From Prauserella alba (GTDB lineage: Bacteria > Actinomycetota > Actinomycetes > Mycobacteriales > Pseudonocardiaceae): DNA of 64,000 nt. The notes beneath the pieces are model-generated. The model worked only from the letters and a program-made list of their open reading frames with translations, was not told the DNA's origin and searched no databases. Positions 1 to 10,307 of the stretch are shown here, in pieces (the first letter of the stretch is position 1; each line of letters starts with the position of its first letter). The position numbers were made by a program, and so were the translations under genes. The stretch covers positions 744,001 through 808,000 of the forward strand of contig NZ_JAMTCH010000005.1 in NCBI RefSeq assembly GCF_024171735.1, given 5' to 3'.

Positions 1-499
1 CGGCGAGTTCGGGCGTGACGATCCGGCGGGCGAACGACTCGTCGGGGCACAGCACCCGCAGCCGCTCGTCGGCGAACCCTTTCAGCGCAGGCAGCCTGCC
101 GTGGGTCTCCGGGTCGATCCCGTACCGCATGTGCTCGCCGATCATCAGATAAGGAGCGTCGGCGGGAAGCCCGCTCGGCACCTGGATGTTGCCGGTGTAG
201 TCCACCTGCACGTTGGCCCCGCCCGTGCGCCACTCGGCCGCGACGACGGGATAACCCGCATAGGTGAACTCGACCGCGTAGGTGAACGGCGCGCCGGTGT
301 AGATGTCCTTCTCGGGAAAGACGCCGAAACTGGGCCGGGTGCCCCGCTCGTAGTAGTGCTCGACCGCGCCGGTCCTGCGGGCGAACTCCGCTCGGTCGAC
401 CTTCTTCGCCGCCGCGTTGCGCCGGGACACGAGGAACGCCACGACCGCCCCCACGGCACACAGCCCCAGCAGAATCACCATCAATGTGCCCGGATGCAT
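1..499 (-). CDS. membrane-anchored hypothetical protein (C-terminus cut by window edge)
   Basis: The frame is open from the ATG at 499 down to the left edge, giving about 166 residues with the C-terminus missing. It opens with one hydrophobic segment (about residues 6-24, MVILLGLCAVGAVVAFLV) followed at once by SRRNAAAKK. By the positive-inside rule this places the rest of the protein in the cytoplasm. The soluble part is well supported by high G/C at third positions, but I recognise no catalytic motif and no family. It is transcribed divergently from the str operon. The shorter frames overlapping it are shadows. Confidence 0.6.
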   Translation of the reverse strand, partial: MHPGTLMVILLGLCAVGAVVAFLVSRRNAAAKKVDRAEFARRTGAVEHYYERGTRPSFGVFPEKDIYTGAPFTYAVEFTYAGYPVVAAEWRTGGANVQVDYTGNIQVPSGLPADAPYLMIGEHMRYGIDPETHGRLPALKGFADERLRVLCPDESFARRIVTPELA

Positions 500-546
500 G
501 CCCCTGAGACTCCCCTCGATACCGGTGCGTTCCGCCCGCGGCGGCG

Positions 547-627
547 CAGTGCCTACGCCTACGGCGGCACTGTGTTCTGCCTGCGGCGTTCTGTCTGCCG
601 CGGTTCAGTGCCTACGCCTGCGGCCGC
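547..627. repeat. imperfect 59-bp tandem duplication
   Basis: The string CAGTGCCTACGCCT begins at 547 and again at 606. In both copies it is followed by a CGGC...CTGTGT...TGCCTG segment, so the repeat period is 59 bp with several substitutions. It lies in the intergenic region and shows no coding character. Confidence 0.6.
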
Positions 628-1034
628 GCTGTGTCTTGCCTGAGGCGGCGCGCGGATCGGCGCGAGATGCTCGAAACCGGCGGCCCGTCGCGTTAGGCTG
701 AGCGTCAGCATCTCCGCGTCCGCGCGTGCACGATTCTCACGCCGACCCGGGCGGTGATCGCGGTACAGTACCCGATGACCACCGCCGTCGTCGCCGGCCG
801 CCGGGGCCGTTAGGGACCCCCGGGTCGTCGCTGTCGGCACGGGCGGGTATCTTTGACATCTGTGCCCGGCACGCTGCCGGGCTGCTCCGTGCGCCGAAGT
901 GCTCACGGGCCGGATTTTCATGTCCGGACCGCGTCAGCAGCACTCTGCAGCACAACGGTGGATCGGAGCTCCGGAAGTCATAACTCCGGAAACCCCGACG
1001 GGAGTTCACGGGTCATGATGACCCTGATGCGGGC

Positions 1035-1059
1035 CGACACGCCCGACCGCGGGGACCGG
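1035..1059 (+). promoter_or_regulatory. leader element shared with the S10 operon (copy 1)
   Basis: A 25-nt block beginning CGACACGCCCGACCGCG ends 77 nt before the rpsL start. It recurs with a single G-to-T change at 5738-5762, upstream of rpsJ. The block is G/C rich and could form a short imperfect hairpin. Its position suggests a transcribed leader or antitermination signal common to ribosomal protein operons; that function is inferred. Confidence 0.5.
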
Positions 1060-1136
1060 GGAGACAGAGCCACACACAGATAAGAGCCACAGTAAAGCTG
1101 CAGAAGCTTTTACAGACGCGAGAGAAAGCTGGTCCA

Positions 1137-1511
1137 TTGCCCACGATCCAGCAGCTGGTCCGCAAGGGCCGCCAGGACAAGGCTGCCAAGCAGAAGACCG
1201 CGGCGCTCAAGGGGAGCCCGCAGCGGCGCGGCGTGTGCACCCGCGTCTACACCACCACGCCGAAGAAGCCGAACTCCGCGCTCCGCAAGGTCGCGCGTGT
1301 CCGGCTGACCAGCGGCATCGAGGTCACCGCCTACATCCCGGGCGAGGGCCACAACCTGCAGGAGCACTCGATGGTGCTCGTGCGTGGTGGTCGTGTGAAG
1401 GACCTCCCCGGTGTCCGCTACAAGATCGTCCGCGGTTCGCTCGACACGCAGGGCGTGAAGAACCGCAAGCAGGCGCGCAGCCGGTACGGCGCTAAGAAGG
1501 AGAAGAGCTAA
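1137..1511 (+). CDS. rpsL: 30S ribosomal protein S12 (uS12)
   Basis: This 124-aa protein is the decoding-centre component of the small subunit. It has the family start [12 protein letters not shown], the [13 protein letters not shown] loop and the [13 protein letters not shown] loop. Lys43 and Lys88, where streptomycin-resistance substitutions occur in mycobacteria, are both lysine, so the allele looks streptomycin-sensitive. The start codon is TTG, which fixes the conserved MPTIQQL N-terminus. The stop overlaps the rpsG start by one base (TAATG), indicating coupled translation. It is the first gene of the str operon, with rpsG, fusA and tuf following. Confidence 0.98.
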   Translation: MPTIQQLVRKGRQDKAAKQKTAALKGSPQRRGVCTRVYTTTPKKPNSALRKVARVRLTSGIEVTAYIPGEGHNLQEHSMVLVRGGRVKDLPGVRYKIVRGSLDTQGVKNRKQARSRYGAKKEKS

Positions 1512-1981
1512 TGCCCCGCAAGGGTCCGGCCCCGAAGCGGCCGCTGATCGCTGACCCGGTCTACGCATCGCCGCTCGTCACGCAGCTGATCAACAAGGTG
1601 CTGACCGACGGCAAGCGCTCGCTGGCCGAGCGCATCGTGTACGGCGCCCTGGAAGGCGCTCGCGAGAAGACCGGCACCGACCCGGTCGTCACGCTGAAGC
1701 GCGCCCTCGACAACGTCAAGCCTTCCCTCGAGGTGAAGAGCCGTCGTGTCGGTGGTGCCACGTACCAGGTGCCCATCGAGGTCAAGCCCGGTCGCTCGAC
1801 GACCCTTGCGCTCCGTTGGATGGTCACGTACGCGCGCCAGCGCCGCGAGAAGACGATGGTCGAGCGCCTGCAGAACGAGCTGCTCGACGCGAGCAACGGC
1901 CTCGGGGCCAGCGTGAAGCGCCGCGAGGACACGCACAAGATGGCCGAGTCGAACAAGGCCTTCGCGCACTACCGCTGGTGA
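1511..1981 (+). CDS. rpsG: 30S ribosomal protein S7 (uS7)
   Basis: The 156-aa product matches the usual length for S7 and begins [11 protein letters not shown]7 is the primary binder of the 3' major domain of 16S rRNA and lines the E/P site. The conserved core segments [14 protein letters not shown] and [11 protein letters not shown] are visible, along with the C-terminal [13 protein letters not shown]. Its ATG shares its first base with the last base of the rpsL stop. A 89-nt spacer separates it from fusA. Confidence 0.98.
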   Translation: MPRKGPAPKRPLIADPVYASPLVTQLINKVLTDGKRSLAERIVYGALEGAREKTGTDPVVTLKRALDNVKPSLEVKSRRVGGATYQVPIEVKPGRSTTLALRWMVTYARQRREKTMVERLQNELLDASNGLGASVKRREDTHKMAESNKAFAHYRW

Positions 1982-2070
1982 ACCGCCACCACTGAAGCAA
2001 ACCGACGCCCGGTCGACGTGAATGATCGAGCCAGTGCCGGGCCCCACGCTTGAGACAGGGGAACATTCAA

Positions 2071-4170
2071 GTGGCACGTGACGTGCTGACCGACCTGAAG
2101 AAGGTCCGCAACATCGGCATCATGGCCCACATTGACGCCGGTAAGACCACCGCTACCGAGCGGATCCTGTTCTACACGGGGATCAACTACAAGCTCGGTG
2201 AGACCCATGACGGTGCGTCGACGATGGACTGGATGGAGGAGGAGCAGAACCGGGGCATCACCATCACCTCGGCTGCCACCACCACGTTCTGGGGCGACTA
2301 CCAGATCAACATCATCGACACCCCGGGCCACGTCGACTTCACCGTCGAGGTGGAGCGCAGCCTCCGCGTGCTCGACGGCGCGGTCGCCGTGTTCGACGGC
2401 AAGGAGGGCGTCGAGCCCCAGTCCGAGCAGGTCTGGCGCCAGGCGGACAAGTACGAGGTTCCGCGCATCTGCTTCATCAACAAGATGGACAAGCTGGGCG
2501 CAGACTTCTACTTCAGCGTCGGCACCATCGAGGACCGTCTCGGTGCGAAGCCGCTCGTGCTGCAGCTGCCGATCGGTGCGGAGTCCGACTTCGAGGGCGT
2601 CGTCGACCTCGTCGCCATGAAGGCCCTGACCTGGCGCGGTGACGTCAAGAAGGGCGAGCAGTACGAGATCGAGGACATCCCGGCCGACCTGGCCGACCGG
2701 GCGGCGGAGTACCGCGAGAAGCTGATCGAGCAGGTTGCCGAGTCCGACGAGGAGCTGCTCGAGAAGTACTTCGGCGGCGAAGAGCTCACGACCGACGAGA
2801 TCAAGTCCGGCATCCGCAAGCTGACGATCGCCCGCGAGGCCTTCCCGGTGCTCGCCGGCTCCGCGTTCAAGAACAAGGGCGTGCAGCCCATGCTCGACGC
2901 GGTCGTCGACTACCTGCCGTCGCCGTCCGAGGTGCCGCCGGTCCAGGGCACGCTGCTCGACGGCGAGACGCCCGCCGAGCGCAAGCCCTCGACCCAGGAG
3001 CCCTTCGCGGCACTGGTGTCGAAGATCTCGGTCCACCCGTTCTACGGCAAGCTGACCTACATCCGGGTTTACTCCGGCAAGGTCGGCTCCGGCACGCAGG
3101 TCATGAACGCGACGCGGCAGCGCAAGGAGCGCATCGGGAAGATCTTCCAGATGCACTCCAACAAGGAGAACCCGGTCGACGACGCACAGGCCGGCCACAT
3201 CTACGCGGTTCAGGGGCTGAAGGACACCACCACCGGTGACACTCTCGCCGACCCGCAGAACCCCATCGTGCTCGAGTCGATGACCTTCCCGGAACCGGTC
3301 ATCAAGGTCGCGATCGAGCCGAAGACGAAGTCCGACCAGGAGAAGCTCTCGACCGCGATCCAGAAGCTCGCGGAGGAGGACCCGACCTTCCGGGTCAGCC
3401 AGGACGACGAGACCGGTCAGACGATCATCGAGGGCATGGGCGAGCTCCACCTCGAGGTCCTCGTCAACCGGATGAAGAGCGACTTCAAGGTCGAGGCCAA
3501 CATCGGTAAGCCGCAGGTCGCTTACCGTGAGACCATCCGCAAGACGGTGGACAAGTTCGAGTACACCCACAAGAAGCAGACCGGTGGTTCCGGTCAGTTC
3601 GCGCGGGTGATCATCAAGCTCGAGCCGTTGACCACCGGCGATGGTGCTCTCTACGAATTCGACAACCAGGTGACCGGTGGCCGCATCCCGCGGGAGTACA
3701 TCCCGTCCGTGGACGAGGGCGCGCAGGACGCCATGCAGTACGGCGTGCAGGCCGGCTACCCGCTCGTCGGGTTGAAGCTCACCTTGTTGGACGGTGCGTA
3801 CCACGAGGTCGACTCTTCGGAGATGGCCTTCAAGGTCGCCGGCTCCGTGGCGCTCAAGGACGCCGCGCGGCAGGCGAACCCGGTACTGCTGGAACCGATG
3901 ATGGCCGTCGAGGTCACCACACCCGAGGAGTACATGGGTGACGTCATCGGTGACTTGAACTCCCGCCGTGGCCAGGTCCAGGCCATGGAGGAGCGGTCTG
4001 GCACGCGCGTCGTCAAGGCGCTCGTGCCGCTGTCGGAGATGTTCGGGTACGTGGGCGACCTGCGGTCCAAGACGCAGGGTCGCGCCAACTACACGATGGT
4101 CTTTGACTCCTACGCCGAGGTTCCGTCGAACGTCGCGAAGGAGATCATCGCCAAGGCGACAGGGGAGTAA
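2071..4170 (+). CDS. fusA: translation elongation factor G
   Basis: EF-G (699 aa) is the GTPase that drives ribosomal translocation and helps recycle ribosomes. The GTP-binding motifs appear in order: G1 AHIDAGKTT (about 19-27), the switch I segment RGITITSA, G3 DTPGH and G4 NKMD. Domains II to V follow at normal length. I chose the GTG at 2071, giving [14 protein letters not shown], because it has a purine-rich site (ACAGGGGAAC) about 10 nt upstream and matches the family N-terminus. The longer frame from 2050 would add seven unsupported residues. It lies in the str operon between rpsG and tuf. Confidence 0.98.
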   Translation: MARDVLTDLKKVRNIGIMAHIDAGKTTATERILFYTGINYKLGETHDGASTMDWMEEEQNRGITITSAATTTFWGDYQINIIDTPGHVDFTVEVERSLRVLDGAVAVFDGKEGVEPQSEQVWRQADKYEVPRICFINKMDKLGADFYFSVGTIEDRLGAKPLVLQLPIGAESDFEGVVDLVAMKALTWRGDVKKGEQYEIEDIPADLADRAAEYREKLIEQVAESDEELLEKYFGGEELTTDEIKSGIRKLTIAREAFPVLAGSAFKNKGVQPMLDAVVDYLPSPSEVPPVQGTLLDGETPAERKPSTQEPFAALVSKISVHPFYGKLTYIRVYSGKVGSGTQVMNATRQRKERIGKIFQMHSNKENPVDDAQAGHIYAVQGLKDTTTGDTLADPQNPIVLESMTFPEPVIKVAIEPKTKSDQEKLSTAIQKLAEEDPTFRVSQDDETGQTIIEGMGELHLEVLVNRMKSDFKVEANIGKPQVAYRETIRKTVDKFEYTHKKQTGGSGQFARVIIKLEPLTTGDGALYEFDNQVTGGRIPREYIPSVDEGAQDAMQYGVQAGYPLVGLKLTLLDGAYHEVDSSEMAFKVAGSVALKDAARQANPVLLEPMMAVEVTTPEEYMGDVIGDLNSRRGQVQAMEERSGTRVVKALVPLSEMFGYVGDLRSKTQGRANYTMVFDSYAEVPSNVAKEIIAKATGE

Positions 4171-4296
4171 CTCCCACCAGCACCCAAAGCGGGCGGAAAA
4201 GGGGCCTCCCCTACGGTCCGCACAACCGACCAGATCGAGTCGCAATCGGCGCAGCCACGCCGGGAGCGAGCAAGTACAGTCCAGGAGGACATTCCA

Positions 4297-5490
4297 GTGG
4301 CGAAGGCGAAGTTCGAGCGGAGCAAGCCGCACGTCAACATCGGGACCATCGGTCACGTTGACCACGGCAAGACCACGCTGACCGCGGCGATCACCAAGGT
4401 GCTGCACGAGCGTTACCCGGAGCTCAACCAGTCGCGTGCGTTCGACCAGATCGACAACGCGCCTGAGGAGAAGCAGCGCGGTATCACGATCAACATCTCG
4501 CACGTCGAGTACGAGACCGAGAAGCGTCACTACGCGCACGTCGACGCCCCGGGTCACGCCGACTACGTGAAGAACATGATCACGGGTGCGGCCCAGATGG
4601 ACGGTGCGATCCTCGTGGTCGCCGCCACCGACGGCCCGATGCCGCAGACGCGTGAGCACGTGCTGCTCGCCCGTCAGGTCGGCGTGCCGTACATCGTCGT
4701 GGCGCTGAACAAGGCCGACATGGTCGACGACGAGGAGATCCTCGAGCTCGTCGAGATGGAGGTCCGGGAGCTGCTCTCCGAGCAGGAGTTCCCGGGCGAC
4801 GACGCCCCGGTCGTGAAGGTCTCGGGCCTGAAGGCGCTCGAGGGCGACGAGAAGTGGTCCGACGCCGTCATCGAGCTGATGAACGCCGTCGACGACAACA
4901 TCCCGGACCCGCAGCGTGCCGTCGACCAGCCGTTCCTGATGCCGGTCGAGGACGTCTTCACGATCACCGGCCGCGGCACGGTCGTCACCGGCCGTATCGA
5001 GCGTGGCGAGATCAAGCTGAACGAGGACGTCGAGATCGTCGGCATCCGCGAGAAGGCCACCAAGACCACGGTGACCTCGATCGAGATGTTCAACAAGCTG
5101 CTCGACTCCGGCCAGGCCGGTGACAACGCGGCGCTGCTCCTGCGCGGTATCAAGCGTGAGGACGTCGAGCGTGGCCAGGTCATCGTGAAGCCGGGCACCA
5201 CGACCCCGCACACGGAGTTCGAGGGCTCGGTCTACATCCTGTCCAAGGACGAGGGTGGCCGTCACACGCCGTTCTTCAACAACTACCGTCCGCAGTTCTA
5301 CTTCCGGACGACCGACGTGACCGGCGTCGTGACCCTCCCCGAGGGCACCGAGATGGTCATGCCGGGCGACAACACCGAGATCTCGGTGCAGCTGATTCAG
5401 CCGATCGCCATGGACGAGGGTCTGAGGTTCGCCATCCGCGAGGGTGGCCGCACCGTCGGCGCCGGCCAGGTCACCAAGATCAACAAGTAA
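4297..5490 (+). CDS. tuf: translation elongation factor Tu
   Basis: EF-Tu (397 aa) delivers aminoacyl-tRNA to the ribosomal A site as a GTP complex. It shows G1 GHVDHGKTT (about 19-27), [15 protein letters not shown]3 DAPGHADY and G4 NKAD, then the two beta-barrel domains ending [10 protein letters not shown]. The GTG start has a strong AGGAGG site about 8 nt upstream. It is the last gene of the str operon and is followed by a strong hairpin at 5553-5593. I see only this one tuf copy in the window. Confidence 0.98.
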   Translation: MAKAKFERSKPHVNIGTIGHVDHGKTTLTAAITKVLHERYPELNQSRAFDQIDNAPEEKQRGITINISHVEYETEKRHYAHVDAPGHADYVKNMITGAAQMDGAILVVAATDGPMPQTREHVLLARQVGVPYIVVALNKADMVDDEEILELVEMEVRELLSEQEFPGDDAPVVKVSGLKALEGDEKWSDAVIELMNAVDDNIPDPQRAVDQPFLMPVEDVFTITGRGTVVTGRIERGEIKLNEDVEIVGIREKATKTTVTSIEMFNKLLDSGQAGDNAALLLRGIKREDVERGQVIVKPGTTTPHTEFEGSVYILSKDEGGRHTPFFNNYRPQFYFRTTDVTGVVTLPEGTEMVMPGDNTEISVQLIQPIAMDEGLRFAIREGGRTVGAGQVTKINK

Positions 5491-5552
5491 TTCGCACCCC
5501 CGGGTGCGGGAGCCATATTTCGGTATGGCATCCTATTTAGGTTGCTCGACGC

Positions 5553-5593
5553 GGGGCGGCCGATTCTACGAGTACACGGGAATCGGCCGCCCC
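5553..5593 (+). terminator. hairpin terminator after tuf
   Basis: GGGGCGGCCGATT at 5553-5565 is perfectly complementary to AATCGGCCGCCCC at 5581-5593, with a 15-nt loop. There is no run of T after it, which is usual in high-GC actinobacteria. Its place about 60 nt after the tuf stop fits the end of the str operon. Confidence 0.7.
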
Positions 5594-5737
5594 GGCGCGA
5601 GCGTCCTGGGCTGACAGTGGTAATCGTCCGCTGTGAGTCGGGAGTGGTCCGCCTGTCGGTTCCGGCAGTGACCACTTCGTAGAGCAAAGACCTAGGGCAC
5701 AACAATGATCCTGCGGGATCCGTCTGCGCGACAAGGG

Positions 5738-5762
5738 CGACACGCCCGACCGCGTGGACCGG
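5738..5762 (+). promoter_or_regulatory. leader element shared with the str operon (copy 2)
   Basis: This is the same 25-nt block as at 1035-1059, beginning CGACACGCCCGACCGCG and differing at one base. It ends 99 nt before the rpsJ start. Conservation in front of two separate ribosomal protein operons, in an otherwise dissimilar sequence, argues for a functional leader RNA or DNA signal. Confidence 0.5.
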
Positions 5763-5861
5763 AGACCGGATCGTTGACGTGCGGAAACCTCCAACTGGGT
5801 CCGACAAGGACCTTGCGAGGCTTCAGACAAGCGGCACGAGACGAAGGAACGAGCTGCCACC

Positions 5862-6167
5862 ATGGCGGGACAGAAGATCCGCATCCGGCTCAAGGCCTAC
5901 GACCACGAGGCGATCGACTCGAGTGCGCGCAAGATCGTCGAGACGGTCACGCGCACCGGCGCCTCCGTGGTTGGGCCGGTGCCGCTGCCCACTGAGAAGA
6001 ACGTTTACTGCGTCATCCGCTCGCCGCACAAGTACAAGGACTCGCGCGAGCACTTCGAGATGCGCACGCACAAGCGGCTGATCGACATCGTGGACCCGAC
6101 GCCGAAGACGGTCGACGCGCTCATGCGCATCGACCTGCCGGCCAGTGTCGACGTGAACATCCAGTAA
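5862..6167 (+). CDS. rpsJ: 30S ribosomal protein S10 (uS10)
   Basis: S10 (101 aa) is a small-subunit head protein and, as NusE, also takes part in transcription antitermination with NusB. The sequence [19 protein letters not shown] and the segment [24 protein letters not shown], split by the usual loop, are diagnostic. It heads the S10 operon. The ATG has a purine-rich site (GAAGGAACGAG) upstream and a leader that contains the element shared with the str operon. Confidence 0.98.
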   Translation: MAGQKIRIRLKAYDHEAIDSSARKIVETVTRTGASVVGPVPLPTEKNVYCVIRSPHKYKDSREHFEMRTHKRLIDIVDPTPKTVDALMRIDLPASVDVNIQ

Positions 6168-6198
6168 GCGTTGGGCGAGCGGCGGAGATAAGAGACTC

Positions 6199-6855
6199 AT
6201 GTCTGACAGGCAAGTGAAGGGCATTCTGGGCACGAAGCTCGGCATGACGCAGGTCTTCGACGAGAACAACCGGATCGTTCCGGTGACCGTCGTGCAGACC
6301 GGGCCGAACCTCGTGACCCAGGTGCGCAATCAGGAGAAGGACGGCTACTCGGCCGTGCAGCTGGCCTACGGTGCCATCGACCCGCGCAAGGTCAACAAGC
6401 CGGAGACGGGCCACTTCGACAAGGCGGGTGTGACGCCGCGGCGTCACGTCGTCGAGCTGCGCACGTCCGACGCGGACACCTACGAGGTCGGTCAGGAGCT
6501 GACTGCCGAGGTGTTCGAGGACGGCGCGATCGTCGACATCACCGGCACCACGAAGGGCAAGGGCTTCGCGGGCACGATGAAGCGTCACGGCTTTTCCGGC
6601 CAGGGCGCGAGCCACGGTAACCAGGCGACCCACCGCAAGCCGGGTGCCATCGGCGGTGCAGCCACCCCCGGCCGCGTGTTCAAGGGCATTCGCATGTCCG
6701 GCCGGATGGGCGGCAACCGCGTCACGACCCAGGGCCTGAAGGTCTACCAGGTGCGTGCCGACGACGGTCTGCTGCTGATCAAGGGCGCGGTTCCCGGTCC
6801 GAAGGGCGGCCTTCTCTTCGTCCGTAGCGCCGCGAAGGGTGGTGTGACCGCATGA
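6199..6855 (+). CDS. rplC: 50S ribosomal protein L3 (uL3)
   Basis: L3 (218 aa) is an early-assembly protein whose extension reaches toward the peptidyl transferase centre. The N-terminus [16 protein letters not shown] and the loop [20 protein letters not shown], where L3 is typically conserved, are both present. The stop overlaps the rplD start (ATGA at 6852-6855), so the two genes are probably translationally coupled. Confidence 0.98.
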   Translation: MSDRQVKGILGTKLGMTQVFDENNRIVPVTVVQTGPNLVTQVRNQEKDGYSAVQLAYGAIDPRKVNKPETGHFDKAGVTPRRHVVELRTSDADTYEVGQELTAEVFEDGAIVDITGTTKGKGFAGTMKRHGFSGQGASHGNQATHRKPGAIGGAATPGRVFKGIRMSGRMGGNRVTTQGLKVYQVRADDGLLLIKGAVPGPKGGLLFVRSAAKGGVTA

Positions 6856-7544
6856 CCGCGACGATCGAGGTGAAGACCCCGGAGGGCAAGGCCGACGGCT
6901 CCGTCGAGCTGCCCGCGGAGATCTTCGACGTCCAGGCGAACATTCCGCTGATGCACCAGGTCGTGGTGGCTCAGCTGGCCGCTGCCCGGCAGGGCACGCA
7001 CGACACGAAGACGCGTGGCGAGGTGTCCGGCGGTGGCCGCAAGCCGTACCGCCAGAAGGGCACCGGCCGTGCGCGTCAGGGTTCGGAGCGCGCGCCGCAG
7101 TTCACCGGCGGTGGCACCGTCCACGGGCCGACGCCGCGTGACTACGCGCAGCGCACCCCGAAGAAGATGAAGGTCGCCGCCCTGCGCGGTGCCCTCTCGG
7201 ACCGGGCGCGCAACGACCAGGTCCACGTGGTGACCGCCCTCATCGACGGTGACGCGCCGTCGACGAAGGAGGCCAAGAAGACGCTGGCCGCGCTGACGAG
7301 CGGCAAGCGCGTCCTCGTGGTCCTGCACCGCGACGAGGAAACGCAGTGGCTGTCGGCCCGCAACCTCGAGAACGTCCACCTGATCACGGCGGACCAGCTC
7401 AACACCTACGACGTGCTGGTCAACGACGACGTGGTCTTCAGCAAGGCGGCGCTGGACGTCTTCCTCGCCGGCCCGGTCAAGGGCAAGGGCGCGAAGGCGA
7501 CGGCGACCTCCGGCGAGGTCTCGGAAGGGAGTGACCAGCAGTGA
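6852..7544 (+). CDS. rplD: 50S ribosomal protein L4 (uL4)
   Basis: L4 (230 aa) binds 23S rRNA domain I and lines the exit tunnel with a long loop, seen here as [20 protein letters not shown] followed by QGS. The length is normal for actinobacteria, with a short charged tail after the core. It overlaps rplC at the start and rplW at the end by 4 bp each. In Escherichia coli L4 represses its own operon; nothing in this leader shows that here. Confidence 0.98.
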   Translation: MTATIEVKTPEGKADGSVELPAEIFDVQANIPLMHQVVVAQLAAARQGTHDTKTRGEVSGGGRKPYRQKGTGRARQGSERAPQFTGGGTVHGPTPRDYAQRTPKKMKVAALRGALSDRARNDQVHVVTALIDGDAPSTKEAKKTLAALTSGKRVLVVLHRDEETQWLSARNLENVHLITADQLNTYDVLVNDDVVFSKAALDVFLAGPVKGKGAKATATSGEVSEGSDQQ

Positions 7545-7849
7545 GCTCGGTGGCTATCCCCGACCCGCGTGACATCCTCATCGCGCCGGTGATCTCCGAG
7601 AAGTCCTACGGGCTGCTCGAGGACAACAAGTACACGTTCGTGGTCCGTCCGGACGCCAACAAGACCCAGATCAAGATCGCGGTCGAGAAGGTCTTCGGCG
7701 TCAAGGTCATCAGCGTGAACACGATCAACCGGCAGGGCAAGCGCAAGCGCACCCGGACCGGCTTCGGCAAGCGCAAGGACACCAAGCGCGCGATCGTCAC
7801 GCTGTCGCCCGAGAGCAAGCCGATCGAGATCTTCGGCGCAGGCGCGTAA
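7541..7849 (+). CDS. rplW: 50S ribosomal protein L23 (uL23)
   Basis: L23 (102 aa) sits at the exit of the tunnel and is the docking site for trigger factor and SRP. Typical segments are [15 protein letters not shown] and the [17 protein letters not shown] loop. The GTG start at 7541 overlaps the rplD stop (GTGA), which supports this start. It is followed by rplB after 14 nt. Confidence 0.97.
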   Translation: MSSVAIPDPRDILIAPVISEKSYGLLEDNKYTFVVRPDANKTQIKIAVEKVFGVKVISVNTINRQGKRKRTRTGFGKRKDTKRAIVTLSPESKPIEIFGAGA

Positions 7850-7863
7850 GGGACTGAGTAGAC

Positions 7864-8700
7864 ATGGGCATCCGTAAGCACAAGCCGACCACTCCGGGCC
7901 GTCGCGGCTCGAGCGTGGCCGACTTCTCCGAGATCACTCGGTCGACGCCGGAGAAGTCGCTGGTCAAGCCGGTCAACAAGACCGGTGGTCGTAACTCCGG
8001 CGGCAAGATCACCACCCGTCACAAGGGCGGTGGCCACAAGCGCGCCTACCGGATCATCGACTTCCGTCGTAACGACAAGGACGGCATCCCCGCCAAGGTC
8101 GCGCACATCGAGTACGACCCCAACCGGTCCGCTCGTATCGCGCTCCTGCACTACGCGGACGGCGAGAAGCGCTACATCATCGCGCCGGACAAGCTGAAGC
8201 AGGGCAACACGGTGGAGAACGGCCCGTCCGCCGACATCAAGCCGGGCAACAACCTGCCGCTGCGCAACATCCCGGTCGGCACCGTGGTGCACGCGATCGA
8301 GCTTCGCCCCGGTGGCGGCGCGAAGATCGCGCGTTCGGCAGGCGCCCGGGTGCAGCTCGTCGCCAAGGACGGTCCGAACGCCCAGCTGCGGATGCCTTCG
8401 GGCGAGATCCGCAACGTGGACGTGCGCAACCGCGCCACGGTCGGCGAGGTCGGCAACTCGGAGCACTCCAACATCAACTGGGGTAAGGCGGGCCGCAACC
8501 GCTGGCGTGGCAAGCGTCCGACGGTGCGTGGTGTCGTCATGAACCCGATCGACCACCCGCACGGTGGTGGTGAGGGCAAGAGCTCCGGTGGTCGCCACCC
8601 GGTGAACCCGAACGGCAGGCCGGAAGGCCGCACCCGCCGTCGCAAGGAAAGCGACAAGATGATCGTCCGCCGCCGGAAGACCGGCAAGAAGAAGCGCTGA
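7864..8700 (+). CDS. rplB: 50S ribosomal protein L2 (uL2)
   Basis: L2 (278 aa) is one of the most conserved proteins of the large subunit and is needed for subunit joining and peptidyl transfer. The C-terminal signature [19 protein letters not shown], containing the conserved His residues, is intact. The basic C-terminus ends [10 protein letters not shown]. An 18-nt spacer carrying GGGAGGT leads into rpsS. Confidence 0.98.
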   Translation: MGIRKHKPTTPGRRGSSVADFSEITRSTPEKSLVKPVNKTGGRNSGGKITTRHKGGGHKRAYRIIDFRRNDKDGIPAKVAHIEYDPNRSARIALLHYADGEKRYIIAPDKLKQGNTVENGPSADIKPGNNLPLRNIPVGTVVHAIELRPGGGAKIARSAGARVQLVAKDGPNAQLRMPSGEIRNVDVRNRATVGEVGNSEHSNINWGKAGRNRWRGKRPTVRGVVMNPIDHPHGGGEGKSSGGRHPVNPNGRPEGRTRRRKESDKMIVRRRKTGKKKR

Positions 8701-8718
8701 GCAGGGAGGTAGAAGAAC

Positions 8719-9000
8719 ATGCCGCGTAGCCTGAAAAAGGGCCCCTTCGTGGACGACCACCTGCTCAAGAAGGTGGACGCGCTCAACGAGTCGGGCAAGA
8801 AGACCGTGATCAAGACCTGGTCCCGCCGGTCCACGATCATCCCGGACATGCTGGGGCACACCCTCGCGGTGCACGACGGCCGTAAGCACGTCCCGGTTTT
8901 CGTCACCGAGGCCATGGTCGGCCACAAGCTGGGCGAGTTCGCCCCGACGCGGACCTTCAAGGGTCACGTCAAGGACGACCGCAAATCTCGTCGCCGCTGA
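8719..9000 (+). CDS. rpsS: 30S ribosomal protein S19 (uS19)
   Basis: S19 (93 aa) forms the head of the small subunit with S13. [19 protein letters not shown] and the segment [21 protein letters not shown] are classic. The ATG has GGGAGGT upstream. It stands in the usual S10-operon position between rplB and rplV. Confidence 0.98.
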   Translation: MPRSLKKGPFVDDHLLKKVDALNESGKKTVIKTWSRRSTIIPDMLGHTLAVHDGRKHVPVFVTEAMVGHKLGEFAPTRTFKGHVKDDRKSRRR

Positions 9001-9030
9001 AGCAGCGCACCTTAAGAGAAGGAAGTAACG

Positions 9031-9441
9031 ATGAACGCGCGTAACGACGCGGTAGCCGAGCAGGAAACCCTGCCGACGGCTTTCGCGCGGGCTCGCTTCG
9101 TCCGGGACTCGCCGACCAAGGTGCGCCGGGTGATCGAGCTGATCAAGGGTCAGAACGCGAACGACGCTCTGACGACGCTGAAGTACTCGCCGCAGGCTGC
9201 GGCGTACCAGCTGTCCAAGGTCCTCGCCAGCGCGATGGCCAACGCCGAGAACAACCTCGACCTGGACCCGGACACGCTGTGGGTGAAGAACGCCTACGCC
9301 GACGACGGTCCGACGCTCAAGCGTATCCAGCCGCGCGCCCAGGGGCGGGCGTTCCGGATCCGCAAGCGGACGAGCCACATCACCGTCGAGGTCGAGTCCC
9401 GTCCTGAGGCGAAGAAGAGCAAGAAGGCAGGTGGCCGGTAG
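9031..9441 (+). CDS. rplV: 50S ribosomal protein L22 (uL22)
   Basis: L22 (136 aa) contributes the beta-hairpin that narrows the exit tunnel, seen here around [20 protein letters not shown]. It carries a short N-terminal extension before [16 protein letters not shown], as usual for actinobacteria. The TAG stop shares its last G with the GTG start of rpsC. Confidence 0.97.
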   Translation: MNARNDAVAEQETLPTAFARARFVRDSPTKVRRVIELIKGQNANDALTTLKYSPQAAAYQLSKVLASAMANAENNLDLDPDTLWVKNAYADDGPTLKRIQPRAQGRAFRIRKRTSHITVEVESRPEAKKSKKAGGR

Positions 9442-10304
9442 TGGGCCAGAAGATCAACCCGCACGGCTTCCGGCTCGGGATCACCACGGACTGGAAGTCC
9501 CGCTGGTACGCCGACAAGCAGTACTCGGACTACGTGGCCGAGGACGTCAAGATCCGCAAGCTCCTGTCCACGGGCATGGAGCGGGCGGGCATCGCCAAGG
9601 TGGAGATCGAGCGCACCCGTGACCGGGTCCGCGTCGACATCCACACCGCCCGGCCGGGCATCGTCATCGGCCGTCGCGGCGCCGAGGCCGATCGCATCCG
9701 CGGTTCGCTGGAGAAGCTGACCGGCAAGCAGGTGCAGCTGAACATCCTCGAGGTGAAGAACTCCGAGGCCGACGCCCAGCTCGTTGCGCAGGGCATCGCG
9801 GAGCAGCTGTCCAACCGTGTCGCGTTCCGCCGCGCCATGCGCAAGGCGATCCAGACGTCCATGCGGTCGCCGCAGGTCAAGGGCATTCGCGTGCAGTGCA
9901 GCGGTCGTCTCGGCGGTGCCGAGATGTCCCGTTCCGAGCACTACCGCGACGGCCGGGTCCCGCTGCACACGCTGCGTGCCGACATCGACTACGGCTTCTT
10001 CGAGGCCAAGACGACGTTCGGTCGCATCGGCGTGAAGGTGTGGATCTACAAGGGCGAGCTCGTCGGTGGCCTGAAGGCCAAGGCCGAGCGTGACGCCGCC
10101 GCGGCGTCGGAGCGCCAGCCGCGCCGCGAGCGTCCGCAGCGGCGTCGTGGTGGTGCCTCCGGTACCACGCCGACGTCGACCGAGGCCGGCCGGGCTGCCG
10201 CCCAGGAGTCCGGCTCCGGTGCCGCCAAGGCCGACACAGACGTCGCGTCCGCAAGCGCCCCCGAGGTGGCTTCGCCGGACGCTGCAGAGAAGACGGAGGG
10301 CTGA
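9441..10304 (+). CDS. rpsC: 30S ribosomal protein S3 (uS3), with long C-terminal tail
   Basis: S3 (287 aa) lies at the mRNA entry channel and has helicase-type function. The start [20 protein letters not shown] and the KH RNA-binding domain ([11 protein letters not shown] at about 74-84) are clear. After about residue 220 comes a roughly 60-residue low-complexity tail: first Arg-rich ([10 protein letters not shown]), then Ala/Ser/Thr/Glu-rich. This tail is longer than in E. coli S3. The GTG start overlaps the rplV stop by one base. Confidence 0.97.
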   Translation: MGQKINPHGFRLGITTDWKSRWYADKQYSDYVAEDVKIRKLLSTGMERAGIAKVEIERTRDRVRVDIHTARPGIVIGRRGAEADRIRGSLEKLTGKQVQLNILEVKNSEADAQLVAQGIAEQLSNRVAFRRAMRKAIQTSMRSPQVKGIRVQCSGRLGGAEMSRSEHYRDGRVPLHTLRADIDYGFFEAKTTFGRIGVKVWIYKGELVGGLKAKAERDAAAASERQPRRERPQRRRGGASGTTPTSTEAGRAAAQESGSGAAKADTDVASASAPEVASPDAAEKTEG

Positions 10305-10307
10305 GGC

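Larger units (their letters stand above)
500..1136. other. intergenic region and str-operon leader
   Basis: I see no convincing gene in these 637 bases; open frames on both strands have poor codon bias. The region holds the 59-bp duplication near its left end and a perfect 7-bp hairpin at 864-882 (GCCCGGC, 5-nt loop, GCCGGGC). Closer to rpsL is a 25-nt element shared with the rpsJ leader. The promoter for rpsL should lie here, but I could not assign a convincing -35/-10 pair. Confidence 0.6.
5491..5861 (+). other. tuf-rpsJ intergenic region and S10 leader
   Basis: These 371 bases hold no gene. After tuf comes a 13-bp hairpin that probably ends the str operon transcript. Further on is the second copy of the 25-nt leader element (5738-5762), then the rpsJ ribosome binding site (GAAGGA near 5843). 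The S10-operon promoter should lie between about 5600 and 5740, but I could not place it with confidence. Confidence 0.6.

Noticed and set aside
864-882. GCCCGGC/GCCGGGC hairpin preceded by TTGACA near 853
   Set aside because: TTGACA has no -10 partner at a suitable distance, and the hairpin is short and not adjacent to a gene end. I could not support either a promoter or a terminator call.
559-921. 120-aa minus-strand frame between the left-edge gene and rpsL
   Set aside because: It has poor codon bias, overlaps the duplicated repeat and gives an Arg-rich product without features.
1969-5265. 1098-aa open frame on the minus strand opposite fusA and tuf
   Set aside because: It mirrors the codon pattern of fusA and tuf; long antisense frames are common in very GC-rich DNA. 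The translation is a low-complexity mix of Leu, Arg, Asp, His and Val with no domain.
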